Assembly: GCA_001936135.1 (NCBI GenBank)
Contig: CP012822.1
Location: forward strand, 1,178,001 to 1,242,000
Source of the DNA: Saccharomycopsis fibuligera x Saccharomycopsis cf. fibuligera
Lineage: Eukaryota > Ascomycota > Saccharomycetes > Ascoideales > Saccharomycopsidaceae
Length of the DNA stretch: 64,000 nucleotides
Direction of reading: 5' to 3'
Part shown: positions 39,664-50,400 of the stretch, piece after piece
Position numbering within the stretch: position 1 is the first letter of the stretch
How the letters are laid out: each line of letters starts with the position of its first letter
The notes under the pieces: generated by a model
What the model was told of the DNA's origin: nothing
Database searches by the model: none
Seen by the model: the letters and a program-made list of their open reading frames with translations, nothing else
Made by a program: the position numbers and the translations under genes

Positions 39664-41005
39664 ATGTGGCAACAAGTGAAGAAGCTGGTTATATGGCTTG
39701 CGAATTGGCTTATTCCGGTATGTGATTAAAGGCCCTATCTATTGCTTTGGTTGCTCCTCTTACTAACAAGTTTAGCTCTTTTATTTGGCTATAATAACCG
39801 TCTGCATAAAGCTCAACTTTAGATTTATCATCAGTCAAATACCAATATATGACAGCGTAGAATACCCAGTAATATACACTATCATATTCATTAATTATGC
39901 TTCATTTTTTTGTTCTGCTTTAAAATCTCCCGGATACTTGAAAGATGCACTGCTTGTCCAGCGATTACAAACTTCCCCGACAACATCAAGATTCTTCAAA
40001 CCAAACAACATCTTATACTTCAATAACTGCCAATGCACAACATGTAAGCTAGTCAAAATTCCAAGATCTAAACATTGTTCTATTTGCAAGAATTGTGTTT
40101 TGCTTTATGACCACCATTGCATTTGGCTCAACAACTGTGTTGGATACGCAAACTACAAATGGTTTATTTTATACTTGATCTCCATGTTGTCGATCTTTGG
40201 CTATGGATTTATTCTCAGTACCAGATTCTTGCTTATTCATTGGAACTCGAATCTTTGGAATAACAGTTTTAGCTTCAAAAATTTAAACACTTTAAAAACA
40301 TGGGATATAAAGGCAATAGCTAAAAACTATGTATTAATATATTACAATACTTGGAGAGTGGTTGTCACTGCCATTAAAAGCAGCCATAGTACTAAAGCAA
40401 GTTTCAAGAGCTTAGCTTTCCAGTTTGCGATCATATTTATTATCTTGTCTGTGATATTTGGATTTATAATTTCAATTTTTTTGCATGGCATATGCAAGAA
40501 TATTGGATATTTGGGTATGACGGAGAATGAAAAGTATAAATGGGGCTGCATCCAAGAAATGGTTGAGTACCAGCAACTATTCAAGTTTTGGGTGGAAACT
40601 GAAGAAGAAAAGAAGACATATATGAACGAACTTCTTTTTGATTCCGAGAAAAATAAGCAATTTATCTATCTAGCAAAACATTACTACTACCGGGTGAGTA
40701 GTCCCGAGATAAGTCAGGAATCCAAACATGAAAGATTTGAGACATGTTTTGATATTGTCAAGTTGAATTTGTTTGGAAAGAAAAAAGCGAATCTTAGTGC
40801 AGAAAATGATATTGTGGCAAAGGATGACAGCAGTGAGAAGCCATCGAGAATTGTCAAGTATTTTACATTGAACAGCTACGACGAGAAGGAAATCCCCATA
40901 GTCTTGGGAAACAGACACCAAGTGCACAGAGTTGATTCTATTGATGAAATACACAACATTTATGATCAAGAGGAGTTTAGCCGGAACATTTCCTTGATAT
41001 TCTAG
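39664..41005 (+). CDS. SWF1: DHHC palmitoyltransferase Swf1, spliced
   Basis: Exon 1 is 39664-39717 (18 codons, [18 protein letters not shown]), the intron 39718-39775 (58 bases; GTATGT donor, TACTAAC at 39761-39767, TTTAG acceptor) and exon 2 39776-41005. The result is 427 residues. Four hydrophobic segments flank a Cys-rich domain with [18 protein letters not shown] and [12 protein letters not shown]; the catalytic DHHC lies at residues 130-133. The C-terminal [18 protein letters not shown] matches the end of yeast Swf1. Swf1 is an ER palmitoyltransferase acting on cysteines next to membrane anchors of SNAREs such as Snc1, Syn8 and Tlg1. Without the intron the frame has no ATG near its 5' end; exon 1 supplies the first membrane helix. 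One CTG codon occurs at position 8. Confidence 0.93.
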
Positions 41006-41451
41006 TGAGAGGGGTACGTAAAAATACACGTATATCCATTTGATCAGTGATTTAGTTGTAGACTTCGAATTGATATCAAAGAGAGCAAGAAACGCGGTAA
41101 AATAAAGTTTTTCTTTCTTTCGCGCATAAGGCGCCTCATCCCACTGTCGCCTGCATTTGCAAGATCAGTAAACGTAACAGTTTTCGACACATTTTTTTCG
41201 TTCTGGCTTCTTCCCTGAAATGTTCAAGTTTAATAACTAATGTCCACTGTTGCAAAGTGTGTGTCACTAGTATACTATTCCATACCCGTAACTATCATCT
41301 CAGCCCTTGGTCTACTGATACCCACGCTACACTGACCTTTTATTTGTTGTTTATCTTTTTTTTTTTATTATTATTTTTTGCGTGCCTTTTGTTTACCTTT
41401 GCATTGCCGGACCCTCTCGAAAACTGTGTATAACGAGTCCAAAGAATCATC
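41006..41451. other. Spacer SWF1/helicase gene
   Basis: 446 bases, the promoter of the helicase gene. A T-rich tract lies at 41358-41378. No recognised site. Confidence 0.4.
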
Positions 41452-44400
41452 ATGGATTCCTCAATAAACTTCACCCCGAAAAGGTTTTCTAAACGTCTAT
41501 CAAGGAATAGCAACATCCCGTCCATTAGCGAGGTTACTCAACTTTCTAAACAATTGAATATTCAAGAAGACCCTAATGGTATACATTCAGAAAAGCCTAG
41601 CGCGGACGAAAACACTGATCTGGAATCCTTCTGTTTATACTGTCAAGAGTCACAACTTGACTGCTTGGTAAAATGCAAGATTTGCAATAATGTTTTTTGC
41701 AACTCAGGTATAAAAGACTCTAGCCATATTTATTTACATTCTAAATTCCTGAGTCACAATTCTTATGAGTTATTGAATTATGAAAAAAATGAAAATTATG
41801 ATCCTAATTTTCAGCCGACATCCAAAAACAATCTTGATGAATTGGAGCAGGAGAAAGAGAACCTTGGCCTCTTAGATGACGCCTTGTTGCTAGAGCAGCA
41901 TCAAAAGAAGCAACTAAAAGCAGACAAGAGATTTAATTCTACTTTGATGAAATGTGCTCATTGTGCCAATTCCAACTTTTACCAACTTTCATTCATAATT
42001 ATCAATGGACTTACTAAAGAATTAATCAACTTAAAAACAGACTATGCCGAAGCAGACAAACTTAAGAATAGTGACAAAAAAGTGATCTTTTTTTGTTCCG
42101 GCCAATACGTTGGGGATGAAAGCCTTTCCCCAAGCAAATGTTTCAAAGAGTTACAGCAAAATCTTTTTGATGGGCTTGATATAGAAGAAGATTTTATCAA
42201 ACCTATTTTCAACTGCTATGATAAGGGAAACAAATTCGGTTTCAAAAAATTTTTTATCAACAGGTTGCTTTTGAAGGATAACTCCAACAATAATTTCAAG
42301 CTCATTTATAATCAATTGAATTTGTGCCACATTTACACAGTAGAAACGGAAAGATTGAAAAACTTAAAGAAGCTAAAACTCAAGAGAAATGATGTTTACA
42401 ACTTCATTGATGAAAGCAACGATTATCAATTTTTTGATAGTGAGAATGAAACCGATAGCGAAGACGAAGATTTTAGATTAGTGACTAAATCCGTGGATCC
42501 AAAACCTGCTTCCCTTGCTGAACTTGAAAACAGTCAAAGACTCAACAAGAATATCACATCATCGTTGCTTTTGCAAGAAAACGAATTATTGCAAAACAAA
42601 ACCAATTCTTTAAAGAAAATTGCCAAGATGCATTTATCCAAAGTCTCAGTGTATGAAAACTTCAAATTATTTGCATTTCATCACTTAAATTTGATGTATA
42701 AGGAGCAATATGCTATGCTTTCCCTTTCATCAACTTCTCATAAATTATCCAACAATATGGTTTTTGTTCCTTACAAGAAAGTCACCTTTGAAGCTGGTGA
42801 CTTGGATGTCACTATCAGATTGAACACCAACTATAACTTACCTATGTTGAAAATAAATCAAGTCTTGGGATTAAAACATACAGAGAGTTGTAGATGTGCA
42901 TTTGCCGTAATCAAGCAAATACCTAATAACAGTTTTAACCCGGAAATCAAATTACAGTTACTTAGATTCAAGAATTTGAATAGTAAAGAAATTAACTATG
43001 GCGACTTCTTTATTGATAATTTAGAAACTACTTTGGTGAATTTGAATAACAGACAATCAGCCAGAGGCAGTGCTGGCACATTCTCGCAGCCTCTAAACAT
43101 TGATAAAGTTACCACTAACTATGCTGTATTTAACATTATTCCATTTGACTTGGTGTTTTCAAGGATAGTAGATATAATCTTCCAAATTCTCACTGGCAGA
43201 ACTAAAATGAATGATTTCTTAATGAATTTGATTCTTGGAAAAAATTTTGAAAATTTTGAATTCAGCTTATCTTCGTTCAAAAGTAACAACATTTATAATG
43301 AGAATTTCAACCTTTCACAGAGAAGAGCCATTGATAATCTTGACTCCAACAAGGTTGTATTAATAAAGGGCCAAGTGGGTACAGGTAAAACCATAGTCAG
43401 TTCCACCATAATCAGGAATTTAATTGAAAAAGATATGAGCCCAATCTTAGTTTGCTCGGGGGCTAACTCCACGGTGGACAATTTGTGCGAAAGATTTCAT
43501 AACGATTATGTGTTAAACAGACCTAATGATGAAGACGAAATTTTAATTTCCAGACTAGTGGCGCCATTAAAAGAAAATCAATACAACATTAACCATAAAA
43601 TTGGTGGCTTGTGTTTCCATAATTTCATTTTGGCTAATGCTCCAGAGGAATTAATCAATTTGTTTATCAAAAACAAGTTTAGCGGCAACAACATGTCGCC
43701 AAAGAATTTGGCAAGGTTGAACAAGTTTTATAAAGATTTTTTTCAGCAGCAAGACGTGATATTCACCACTTGTTACAATTCCGGTGATCCAAAACTAAAA
43801 GATGTGAAGTTTAAGTCAATCATTGTTGATGATTGCTCAACAACTATGAACTTACTTACTTTGGTGCCTCTAGCTAAAAATTGTGATAAACTTGTTTTGA
43901 TTGGTGATGATAAGCAATTGAACCCATATATTCATGATTTGAAATTAAAAAGTCATACCGAAAAGAAAATTAACGAATCTTCTAATAGTGTTGCCGACGA
44001 TAAAGACATTGGCTGTAATTTTTTGAAACAGTCATTGTTTCAAAGAATCTTGTACAATAAACTAGTCAAACCAATTGTCTTGACCGAACAGTATCGTATG
44101 GCTCCCAAGCTTGCCGAGTTCCCAAAAAGTTATACCTACAACAACGAGCTAGTCAACGGTATCACCAACGTTGCCAAAACTGGTACCCATAATAGTAAAA
44201 GAAATTCAATGACAAAAAAATTTCCGTGGTATAATCAGAATGTGCCGATCGTGTTTTGGGATCAAATGAACTGCGGTACATATAAGGAGAATGAAATTCA
44301 TTACCATAAGAAGATAAACAATATTGAGAATTTCTTCATCAATCAGAAGACGTATCAAAACTATGATGAAGCGATGAAGATAATTAAAATTATCAAAGAT

Positions 44401-45099
44401 TTGCACTTTGGATGTGGGGTCAATATGAAAGATATTGGGGTGATTACTCCATATGTTGGCCAAAGGGTGCTTTTGGTACAATTGATTGGTGATGAATTTG
44501 CAAGTTATTATGAAAACGGTAACGGAAAACGCAATAGCAAAAGAATGAGCGGCGGCGGTCATCATAGAAGAAACTCAAGTATGGGGGGTAATAATAATAG
44601 ATTCAGTTACAATGGAAATGGAAATGGTAACAATATTAACAAACGCGCCTCATATACTAATAACCGTAATATCATCAACCAGTTTCAACAAATATCCACT
44701 CAATCTAATGACTTTTTATTTGAAAACCATAATCCAAACGAATACGAGCTTTCTGTAATTGAAAAAGTGAAAAATATTGAAATTGGCTCTATTGACTCTT
44801 TCCAAGGCAAAGAAAAAGATTATATTATCTTCAGTACGGTAAAGAGCGAGCGTATTGCTGAGAATAACTTGGAAGAGCTCAAAATTCTTGATGATTATCG
44901 TCGACTCAATGTGGGTATAACTAGAAGCAGGAAAGGATTAGTGGTGATTGGCAATTCCAAGATCTTGTCAGAAATCAGTCACAAGCATTGGGGAAACTAC
45001 CTTGGTTATCTTTACGAGATGGACTGTGTTGTTGAAGGTCCAGAACCTAACACATGGAAGTGTAGCTACAAAGAACATTTAAGTTACTTAAGACGGTAA
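41452..45099 (+). CDS. ECM32: UPF1-like superfamily 1 helicase, probably Ecm32/Mtt1
   Basis: 1215 residues. The N-terminal Cys/His region (about 59-110: FCLYCQESQLDCLVKCKICN, with SSHIYLH and LSHNS after it, then CAHCANSNFY) resembles the UPF1 CH zinc domain. The helicase core carries motif I GQVGTGKT (640-647), motif II VDDCS (792-796), GDDKQLNP (818-825), LTEQYRMAPKLAEFP, SIDSFQGKEKD and RRLNVGITRSRKGL. The set is that of UPF1-like SF1B enzymes. The length and CH-like head suit Ecm32/Mtt1, which influences translation termination with eRF1/eRF3, better than Upf1, Sen1 or Dna2, though this assignment is inference. A basic, Asn/Gly-rich insert (about 1022-1080) interrupts the second RecA domain. 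Motif II lacks the usual D-E pair (see findings). Confidence 0.8.
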   Translation: MDSSINFTPKRFSKRLSRNSNIPSISEVTQLSKQLNIQEDPNGIHSEKPSADENTDLESFCLYCQESQLDCLVKCKICNNVFCNSGIKDSSHIYLHSKFLSHNSYELLNYEKNENYDPNFQPTSKNNLDELEQEKENLGLLDDALLLEQHQKKQLKADKRFNSTLMKCAHCANSNFYQLSFIIINGLTKELINLKTDYAEADKLKNSDKKVIFFCSGQYVGDESLSPSKCFKELQQNLFDGLDIEEDFIKPIFNCYDKGNKFGFKKFFINRLLLKDNSNNNFKLIYNQLNLCHIYTVETERLKNLKKLKLKRNDVYNFIDESNDYQFFDSENETDSEDEDFRLVTKSVDPKPASLAELENSQRLNKNITSSLLLQENELLQNKTNSLKKIAKMHLSKVSVYENFKLFAFHHLNLMYKEQYAMLSLSSTSHKLSNNMVFVPYKKVTFEAGDLDVTIRLNTNYNLPMLKINQVLGLKHTESCRCAFAVIKQIPNNSFNPEIKLQLLRFKNLNSKEINYGDFFIDNLETTLVNLNNRQSARGSAGTFSQPLNIDKVTTNYAVFNIIPFDLVFSRIVDIIFQILTGRTKMNDFLMNLILGKNFENFEFSLSSFKSNNIYNENFNLSQRRAIDNLDSNKVVLIKGQVGTGKTIVSSTIIRNLIEKDMSPILVCSGANSTVDNLCERFHNDYVLNRPNDEDEILISRLVAPLKENQYNINHKIGGLCFHNFILANAPEELINLFIKNKFSGNNMSPKNLARLNKFYKDFFQQQDVIFTTCYNSGDPKLKDVKFKSIIVDDCSTTMNLLTLVPLAKNCDKLVLIGDDKQLNPYIHDLKLKSHTEKKINESSNSVADDKDIGCNFLKQSLFQRILYNKLVKPIVLTEQYRMAPKLAEFPKSYTYNNELVNGITNVAKTGTHNSKRNSMTKKFPWYNQNVPIVFWDQMNCGTYKENEIHYHKKINNIENFFINQKTYQNYDEAMKIIKIIKDLHFGCGVNMKDIGVITPYVGQRVLLVQLIGDEFASYYENGNGKRNSKRMSGGGHHRRNSSMGGNNNRFSYNGNGNGNNINKRASYTNNRNIINQFQQISTQSNDFLFENHNPNEYELSVIEKVKNIEIGSIDSFQGKEKDYIIFSTVKSERIAENNLEELKILDDYRRLNVGITRSRKGLVVIGNSKILSEISHKHWGNYLGYLYEMDCVVEGPEPNTWKCSYKEHLSYLRR

Positions 45100-45768
45100 A
45101 CGATTTCAAGAGAATTTATATATGATATTAATTAAGCAGACGAAATATATAATCGTTCTCATTATTTAACAGTTCTGGCCAGTGAGATTAAATTGTATTC
45201 ATAAACTCCGACATGTTAGTCATCTTTTATTTCACTGCTTGTGAATCTATCACAAAAATTACAGAAACTTCCTCTAAATATTCACTTGCTTGTGGCATGC
45301 CTACTCTGGCTGCTCAATCAATATTTCTATTGTGTGGTGTCGCAATGGTGGCCAGCAAAATTTCTGAAAAAGCTCTTAGGAGTGCTAAGCATTAAAGCTA
45401 AAGAAATGGTGCATAAGTTTAATATAACTAGCGCCTAGATCTGCTGCTCAATGAACTATAGGCTTACACCATAGCCAGTGCACATAAGACAATTTAACTA
45501 AATTATCCAACAACGCCTCAAATAATCGCGCAAACCTAAGTGAGCAATTAGGAGGATGCTTGAACAGATATGCATATATGTAAAAAGGTATAGACTTGTA
45601 TAATTTGATAGCACATAGAAAAGAGTTATTTAAAAATTATGTAATTAAAGAACAAAATCGTCTCTACATGCCAAGACAATAATCCTGCTCAAAATTTCTA
45701 TTTGTTTTAAAAAGAAAAAAATAACATGGAAAGATACTTGATGTTTTTGCTACTTCAATAAAAAATGA
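45100..45768. other. Convergent spacer helicase/UTR4
   Basis: 669 AT-rich bases with short frames only (60-65 codons at 45213-45438) and no recognisable motif. Confidence 0.45.
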
Positions 45769-46617
45769 TTAAAAGTCAATTTCATCAAAGCTCTTGATAG
45801 CAATTAATCCAGACTTTTCGGCTTCTGGGATTGGCTTATTACCAGGCTTTTCCACGATAATAGTTTGTAATCCGGCTTCCTTAGCAGCTTTTACTTCATG
45901 GATATTATCGCTAAAAAACAATAAATCTTTAGGTTCAAGCTCTGCATCTTTTTGCTTAATTGACTCGTAAATGTTTATGTACGACTGTTTTTCAATTTTG
46001 TGACCAGAGGTATTGATATCAAAATAGCCATTCACAAGTGGATTCAAATCAATGGATCTGCCTTGCTCATTATTCGGATCTTTAACATGGGCCAAAAGTA
46101 GTTTTTGTGCATTGACGCTCCCACTGGAATATATAAAGATTTCTTTAACGTTACCGATATGAGTTTCAGAATTAGCAAGCTTGTTTAACAATTGAATCGC
46201 ATCTGGAAATAATGACACTTTTATTTCATTACTATCATACCCAGCATTCCACACGAGGCCCTGAACTTGTTTTAAATGTTTATCTTTGATGTCATTTTTC
46301 ACTAAATTTTGCAAATGATTAAGTAAGGCATCATAGGATTGCAATTTTGATGCAGTTTCCTCATCTTCCAAGTCAAGCTGCAGTAATGCTTCAAAAATTT
46401 TAACATAATCAAAATAAGGCAATTGACGTAATGATGTTATATCATTATTATTGCGTGTTATTGGATATTTGAATTCTTTTAGTATTGATGGAATTTTGTC
46501 GAGAAAATAGCCATATAAGGTTTCTTTGACGAATGAAAGTGGACAAATTGTACCTTCAATGTCAAAAATAACTTTCTTGATATTGTAAACTGTAATCTTT
46601 TGCTTTTCTGTGGACAT
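45769..46617 (-). CDS. UTR4: Enolase-phosphatase E1
   Basis: 282 residues. A HAD-superfamily enzyme of the methionine salvage pathway: it enolises and then dephosphorylates 2,3-diketo-5-methylthiopentyl-1-phosphate. Motifs: VIFDIEGTICPLSFVKETL (HAD motif I with the family's DIEGT), QGLVWNAGY, IFIYSSGSVNAQKLL (motif II SSG), DINTSGHKIEKQSY with the motif III lysine, and LLFFSDNIHEVKAAKEAG (motif IV). The order and spacing follow yeast Utr4; the protein is about 55 residues longer, mainly in the cap region. It lies 3'-to-3' with the helicase gene and in tandem with the protease gene. Confidence 0.96.
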   Translation of the reverse strand: MSTEKQKITVYNIKKVIFDIEGTICPLSFVKETLYGYFLDKIPSILKEFKYPITRNNNDITSLRQLPYFDYVKIFEALLQLDLEDEETASKLQSYDALLNHLQNLVKNDIKDKHLKQVQGLVWNAGYDSNEIKVSLFPDAIQLLNKLANSETHIGNVKEIFIYSSGSVNAQKLLLAHVKDPNNEQGRSIDLNPLVNGYFDINTSGHKIEKQSYINIYESIKQKDAELEPKDLLFFSDNIHEVKAAKEAGLQTIIVEKPGNKPIPEAEKSGLIAIKSFDEIDF

Positions 46618-47205
46618 TGATTGTTTAGATAAACTGGTATAAAATAATGTATCAGATTCTGCTTGAATGAATGATTCTATTGAATGTTAATTTTGGATGG
46701 AGGGAGGAATTTTAGTTCTTTTAGCAATGTCAGTTCAGTACAAAGTTGCTATCGCCAGGTACCACCTACTTTTTTATTTTATTTTTATTGTCCATTTTCC
46801 TGCAGTTTTCCTACTACTTATGTATGCGGCTGCATAGTCCTGTGTGAAGACATCAGAGCCACATGAACATTGCGTCATTTGTGTTGATAGCTTATAACAT
46901 CTATTTGGAGGCCAAGGCGGTCACAGATTGCATGTATTGGTCAAGCCATTTACAATATGTTTATTTTATGTATGCAAACATTTATTTTTTGCTGGCCAGC
47001 AAGTAGAAAATAAAACAAAAAAGAAATATAAAAGTCAGGATATTGTGGCGTTATTGCAAGACTTCCGATCCAAAAAAAAAACACCTGTAAATCGAAAAAA
47101 AAGACTAGAAATAATGATAACCAAGACGAAAAAGGTAAAATTATTGATAAGTAGAAGGATTAAAGAGGAAATTTCTAAAAAATTTTTAGAAGCTTCTTTA
47201 GTTTT
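46618..47205. other. UTR4 promoter / protease 3' spacer
   Basis: 588 bases. A forward open frame (46928-47209) runs into the 3' end of the protease gene. Its Lys-rich product has no known motif and it is taken as chance. Confidence 0.45.
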
Positions 47206-48378
47206 CTAGTATTTGGCCTGAGCAATACCAACTTGAGAGTTGTCAATGTCATAATAAACATAGGCAGATCTCAAGAAAGCATCACCTAAAATGTAGTAGT
47301 TGGAGCCAGAGTCCAAGACGCCCACAAGACACTCAGAATCACCTTCAGAGTTTTGAAACAAAAGGTTGCTGAAAGGAACGGTGATAGTTTTACCTTTGAA
47401 AGAAAACGTGAAATCTGGACCGGTAGTGTCACAAGAAGTAACGTAGCCACCATAACTGTAGCTGTAAGTACCGTATTTTCTACCAATGGAAGAAGCAATA
47501 TTGGAAGGAGCATAAATAAGTGTGGTGCCACTATCCAATAAGGCAGGGTAGCTGGTTTTGGTTATGCTGCTGCTACCGGCTTCGATACCTTCTAATTCAA
47601 CAAAGAATGCCACTGCACTGCTGGTGCTATCACCTTCATCATCAATATTGATGATGTCTAAAGTAGCCAAGCTACCACTGTATCTGGAGGAGTCACTTCC
47701 ACCAAAAAGAATAGAGCCAGAAGTAGCATCTTCTGAGTTTAAGTATAGGGAGTAAGCTGCTTTATCAATAAGACCTTGGTCCTTCAATTTAAGTGGTAAA
47801 TTATCGTAGGTGAAAGAGTTGTAAGATTGGGCAGAAGCTTCATTGCCTTTCAAACCAATACCAAGAAGGCCTTGTCCAATATCTTGAGAGGTAGCATCGC
47901 CAAATTCCAAACCAGTAATGGAGGCACCACCGATAGAAACTGTCTCTTGAGCCCAATCACCACTGGCACTTGAACCATCACCATAACTGATAGCGAACCC
48001 ACTTCTGTCTTTTTTGTATGAAGATGATTTGGTGTGGTCGTAAGTGCCATACAGACTGGAAGTTCCTTGACCTGGGACCCATAAATCAGAAGAACCAGTG
48101 TCAACATCAACTTGAAGTTTTTGGCCTGGAGTACCGATTTCGATAGTGGTTAAATAGAATGAATATTCATTTTCCAAAGAAATGGTAACACCAGCATCTG
48201 AAGCAGCCCTAATATTTCTGCGAAAACCAGGAGAGCTAGCGACAGTAACATTTCTAGCTTTGGAACTAATTCTCTTGACGTCAAAATCAAGAGTCAAAGT
48301 CTTTTCACGTTTCTCGACAGGAGCAGCCAAAGACAAAGAGGCAAGAACCGATAAAAGTAAGGGTTTGGAAAAGAGCAT
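47206..48378 (-). CDS. Secreted aspartyl protease (candidapepsin-like)
   Basis: 390 residues from the ATG at 48376-48378. An in-frame ATG nine codons upstream exists, but MLFSKPLLLSVLASLSLAAP gives the better signal peptide. The propeptide carries dibasic Kex2-type sites (VKR at 34-36, FRR at 52-54), followed by the mature enzyme. Catalytic motifs are VDTGSSDLWVPG (Asp 93) and LLDSGTTLIYAPS. The flap tyrosine lies in AISYGDGSSASGDW, and the C-terminal lobe has NYYILGDAFLRSAYVYYD. There is no GPI tail, so it should be released. It lacks the first disulfide pair usual just after DTGSS in candidapepsins; the two remaining Cys (CDTTG, SECLVG) can form the C-lobe bond. Such proteases feed on external protein and are under nitrogen control; a GATAAG lies at 48698-48703. 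Confidence 0.93.
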   Translation of the reverse strand: MLFSKPLLLSVLASLSLAAPVEKREKTLTLDFDVKRISSKARNVTVASSPGFRRNIRAASDAGVTISLENEYSFYLTTIEIGTPGQKLQVDVDTGSSDLWVPGQGTSSLYGTYDHTKSSSYKKDRSGFAISYGDGSSASGDWAQETVSIGGASITGLEFGDATSQDIGQGLLGIGLKGNEASAQSYNSFTYDNLPLKLKDQGLIDKAAYSLYLNSEDATSGSILFGGSDSSRYSGSLATLDIINIDDEGDSTSSAVAFFVELEGIEAGSSSITKTSYPALLDSGTTLIYAPSNIASSIGRKYGTYSYSYGGYVTSCDTTGPDFTFSFKGKTITVPFSNLLFQNSEGDSECLVGVLDSGSNYYILGDAFLRSAYVYYDIDNSQVGIAQAKY

Positions 48379-48697
48379 TATAATAGACAATTGACTAAAT
48401 AACAATAGAACTAGTCGGAGAAAAACAATAGAAAAACGGGAATGCTAATCGGAAGAAAAAAACAATAGAAAAACGAGTTATTATTTATAATGAACAAACG
48501 AAATAAATAATAATCGGATACGGGTAGCGGAAGTTGAATATCTAGCATATTTATACTTTTTGAACACTCTTTTTTTTCCCAAAATCCATATTTCCTTTTT
48601 CGTAAGTGATTTAAGATTATTTCAATTCTCAAAGAAAACAAAAACTCAAACTACGCAACTTTTCCAAAATGTGACGCCATCTGGCTGCTATGGCATT

Positions 48698-48703
48698 GAT
48701 AAG
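48698..48703 (+). promoter_or_regulatory. GATA-factor site upstream of the protease
   Basis: GATAAG about 320 bases before the protease ATG. It fits nitrogen-catabolite control of secreted proteases; a single site is weak support. Confidence 0.3.
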
Positions 48704-49044
48704 CAGCCTCCTGAAGGACTTTTACTGATAGATGGCTTACCGAGTTTCTGAAGATAACCTTTTAGCCACAATAGTAAATATCAGATATTGATTCATAAGT
48801 GCTTCTACGTATCATCCTATTGTTTATGATGATCGACATGTTGAAATAATTTTATACATGCATTATTATGCGTCTATCTACTTTGATGCAGGATTCGCAG
48901 GACAATGCACGATATTACAGAACTAGAATAAGGACAAAAAGAAGATAATAGAAATTCTGTTTATTCTAACGGCATGAGTTACTCAAGTAATATCTAAAGC
49001 ACTGAGATTAATCTTGAGGTTGGGTGCCACTGATACTAAATGTG

Positions 49045-49082
<38 letters not shown>
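49045..49082. repeat. 38-base A homopolymer
   Basis: The longest pure tract in the window, bounded on both sides by GTG followed by A. Confidence 0.95.
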
Positions 49083-49084
<2 letters not shown>

Positions 49085-50360
49085 GAAAAAAGCAGTATTT
49101 TTTTTTCCGGTTTCCAAGCATTACTGTTAGACTAAAAATCTTGGGTTTTCTCTCATTAGCGTTAAGGTTAAAAGTCAACAGGTACAAAAGCCAAGTATTT
49201 CTTTTCAAAACACAGGCAGCATCCCCTCCCCCACCTTTACCAACCATAAAAAACTTGGCGTTTATAGCTTTTCAGGTGAATAAAGTTTTGAGTTCACAAG
49301 ACGCGGCTAGTATAGCAGTCTGTAGAAGTACATCCACCCTTACAATAATCGGAGTGGTGTTTTGCACCATTTAGACTCAAAATGAGTGCAAAACATTAAA
49401 AAGTAAAATGCCACATAAATTAAAATTCAAGCTAATTTAATTTGGAAATGTTTGCATATACGTGATGTACAGAAGATGAAGGTATATATGCACTATCGGC
49501 ACAGAAAACGCCACATTCATAGTGTTGAATGAGGATGCGATGATGCATAGATGCTTGATTGCAAAAAATCCATTATGCAGAAAGCTTCCAGTCAACAGAA
49601 TGGCTTTGCGAAGATTACCAAACATAGATACATAAAAAAATTTGACAGATTGGGGTGACATTTTCAGTTTTTGGGTGTCTTTGCGCCTGTGCAGTGTTTA
49701 CATTAACTCGACTAGTTTCATGAACAGAGTGAAAAAACTCCGTCCGCATTCAAAACTTATTTTTTGATGCAAGGCAAACATCAATTACTTCTTTAGTACA
49801 AAGTGAAGAAGGATTTATACGCTTCTATGCCAAACGTCAAAAACACACCTCGGTGAGAGTGAGTGAGTGAGTAAGTGTGTGTTTTGTAATAGATACAGTC
49901 TCCATAAGGGTTTCACCATTCAGAGCGCGCTAATCATCAGCAAATAGTACCACCTCACTTACAGAACATTCTTTTAGTACACAGGTTAATTCATTTTGCT
50001 ATTTTTTTTTTTTTTTTTTATTTTTATTTTTATTTTTTTTTTAGTAAAAACAGATATTAGGGAGTAGCCGCCCTTAATGCAGAACGGAATGCCTAAAGAA
50101 CTACAAAAAATATACTTTAATATTTTCCTGGATAGATATGGAATGAGTGACGCTGGTTTCTTGTCTGAGTTGTAACTGCAACTATGCTGTCATTTGAAAT
50201 CGGACGGATGACGGTCCAAAGTTAAGTTTTGTTTATGCATAATCAGCAACATCTAGTTGATACTACCGTAGAATTTTTAAATATGATAACAATAACAATC
50301 GTAGTAAAAAAAATAAAACTTTGAAAAACTTGCTAAAATATCTTAAAGCTTGTTCTTTCC

Positions 50361-50400
50361 GACATTTGCTGACATTTGTTGATATTTGTTGATACTTGCT
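50361..50400. repeat. Four 10-bp tandem repeats
   Basis: Consensus GAYAYTTGYT repeated four times back to back. Differences are all C/T. No gene is nearby. Confidence 0.85.

Noticed and set aside
46928-47209. Forward 93-codon Lys-rich frame
   Set aside because: AT-rich, no homology, overlaps the 3' end of the protease gene.
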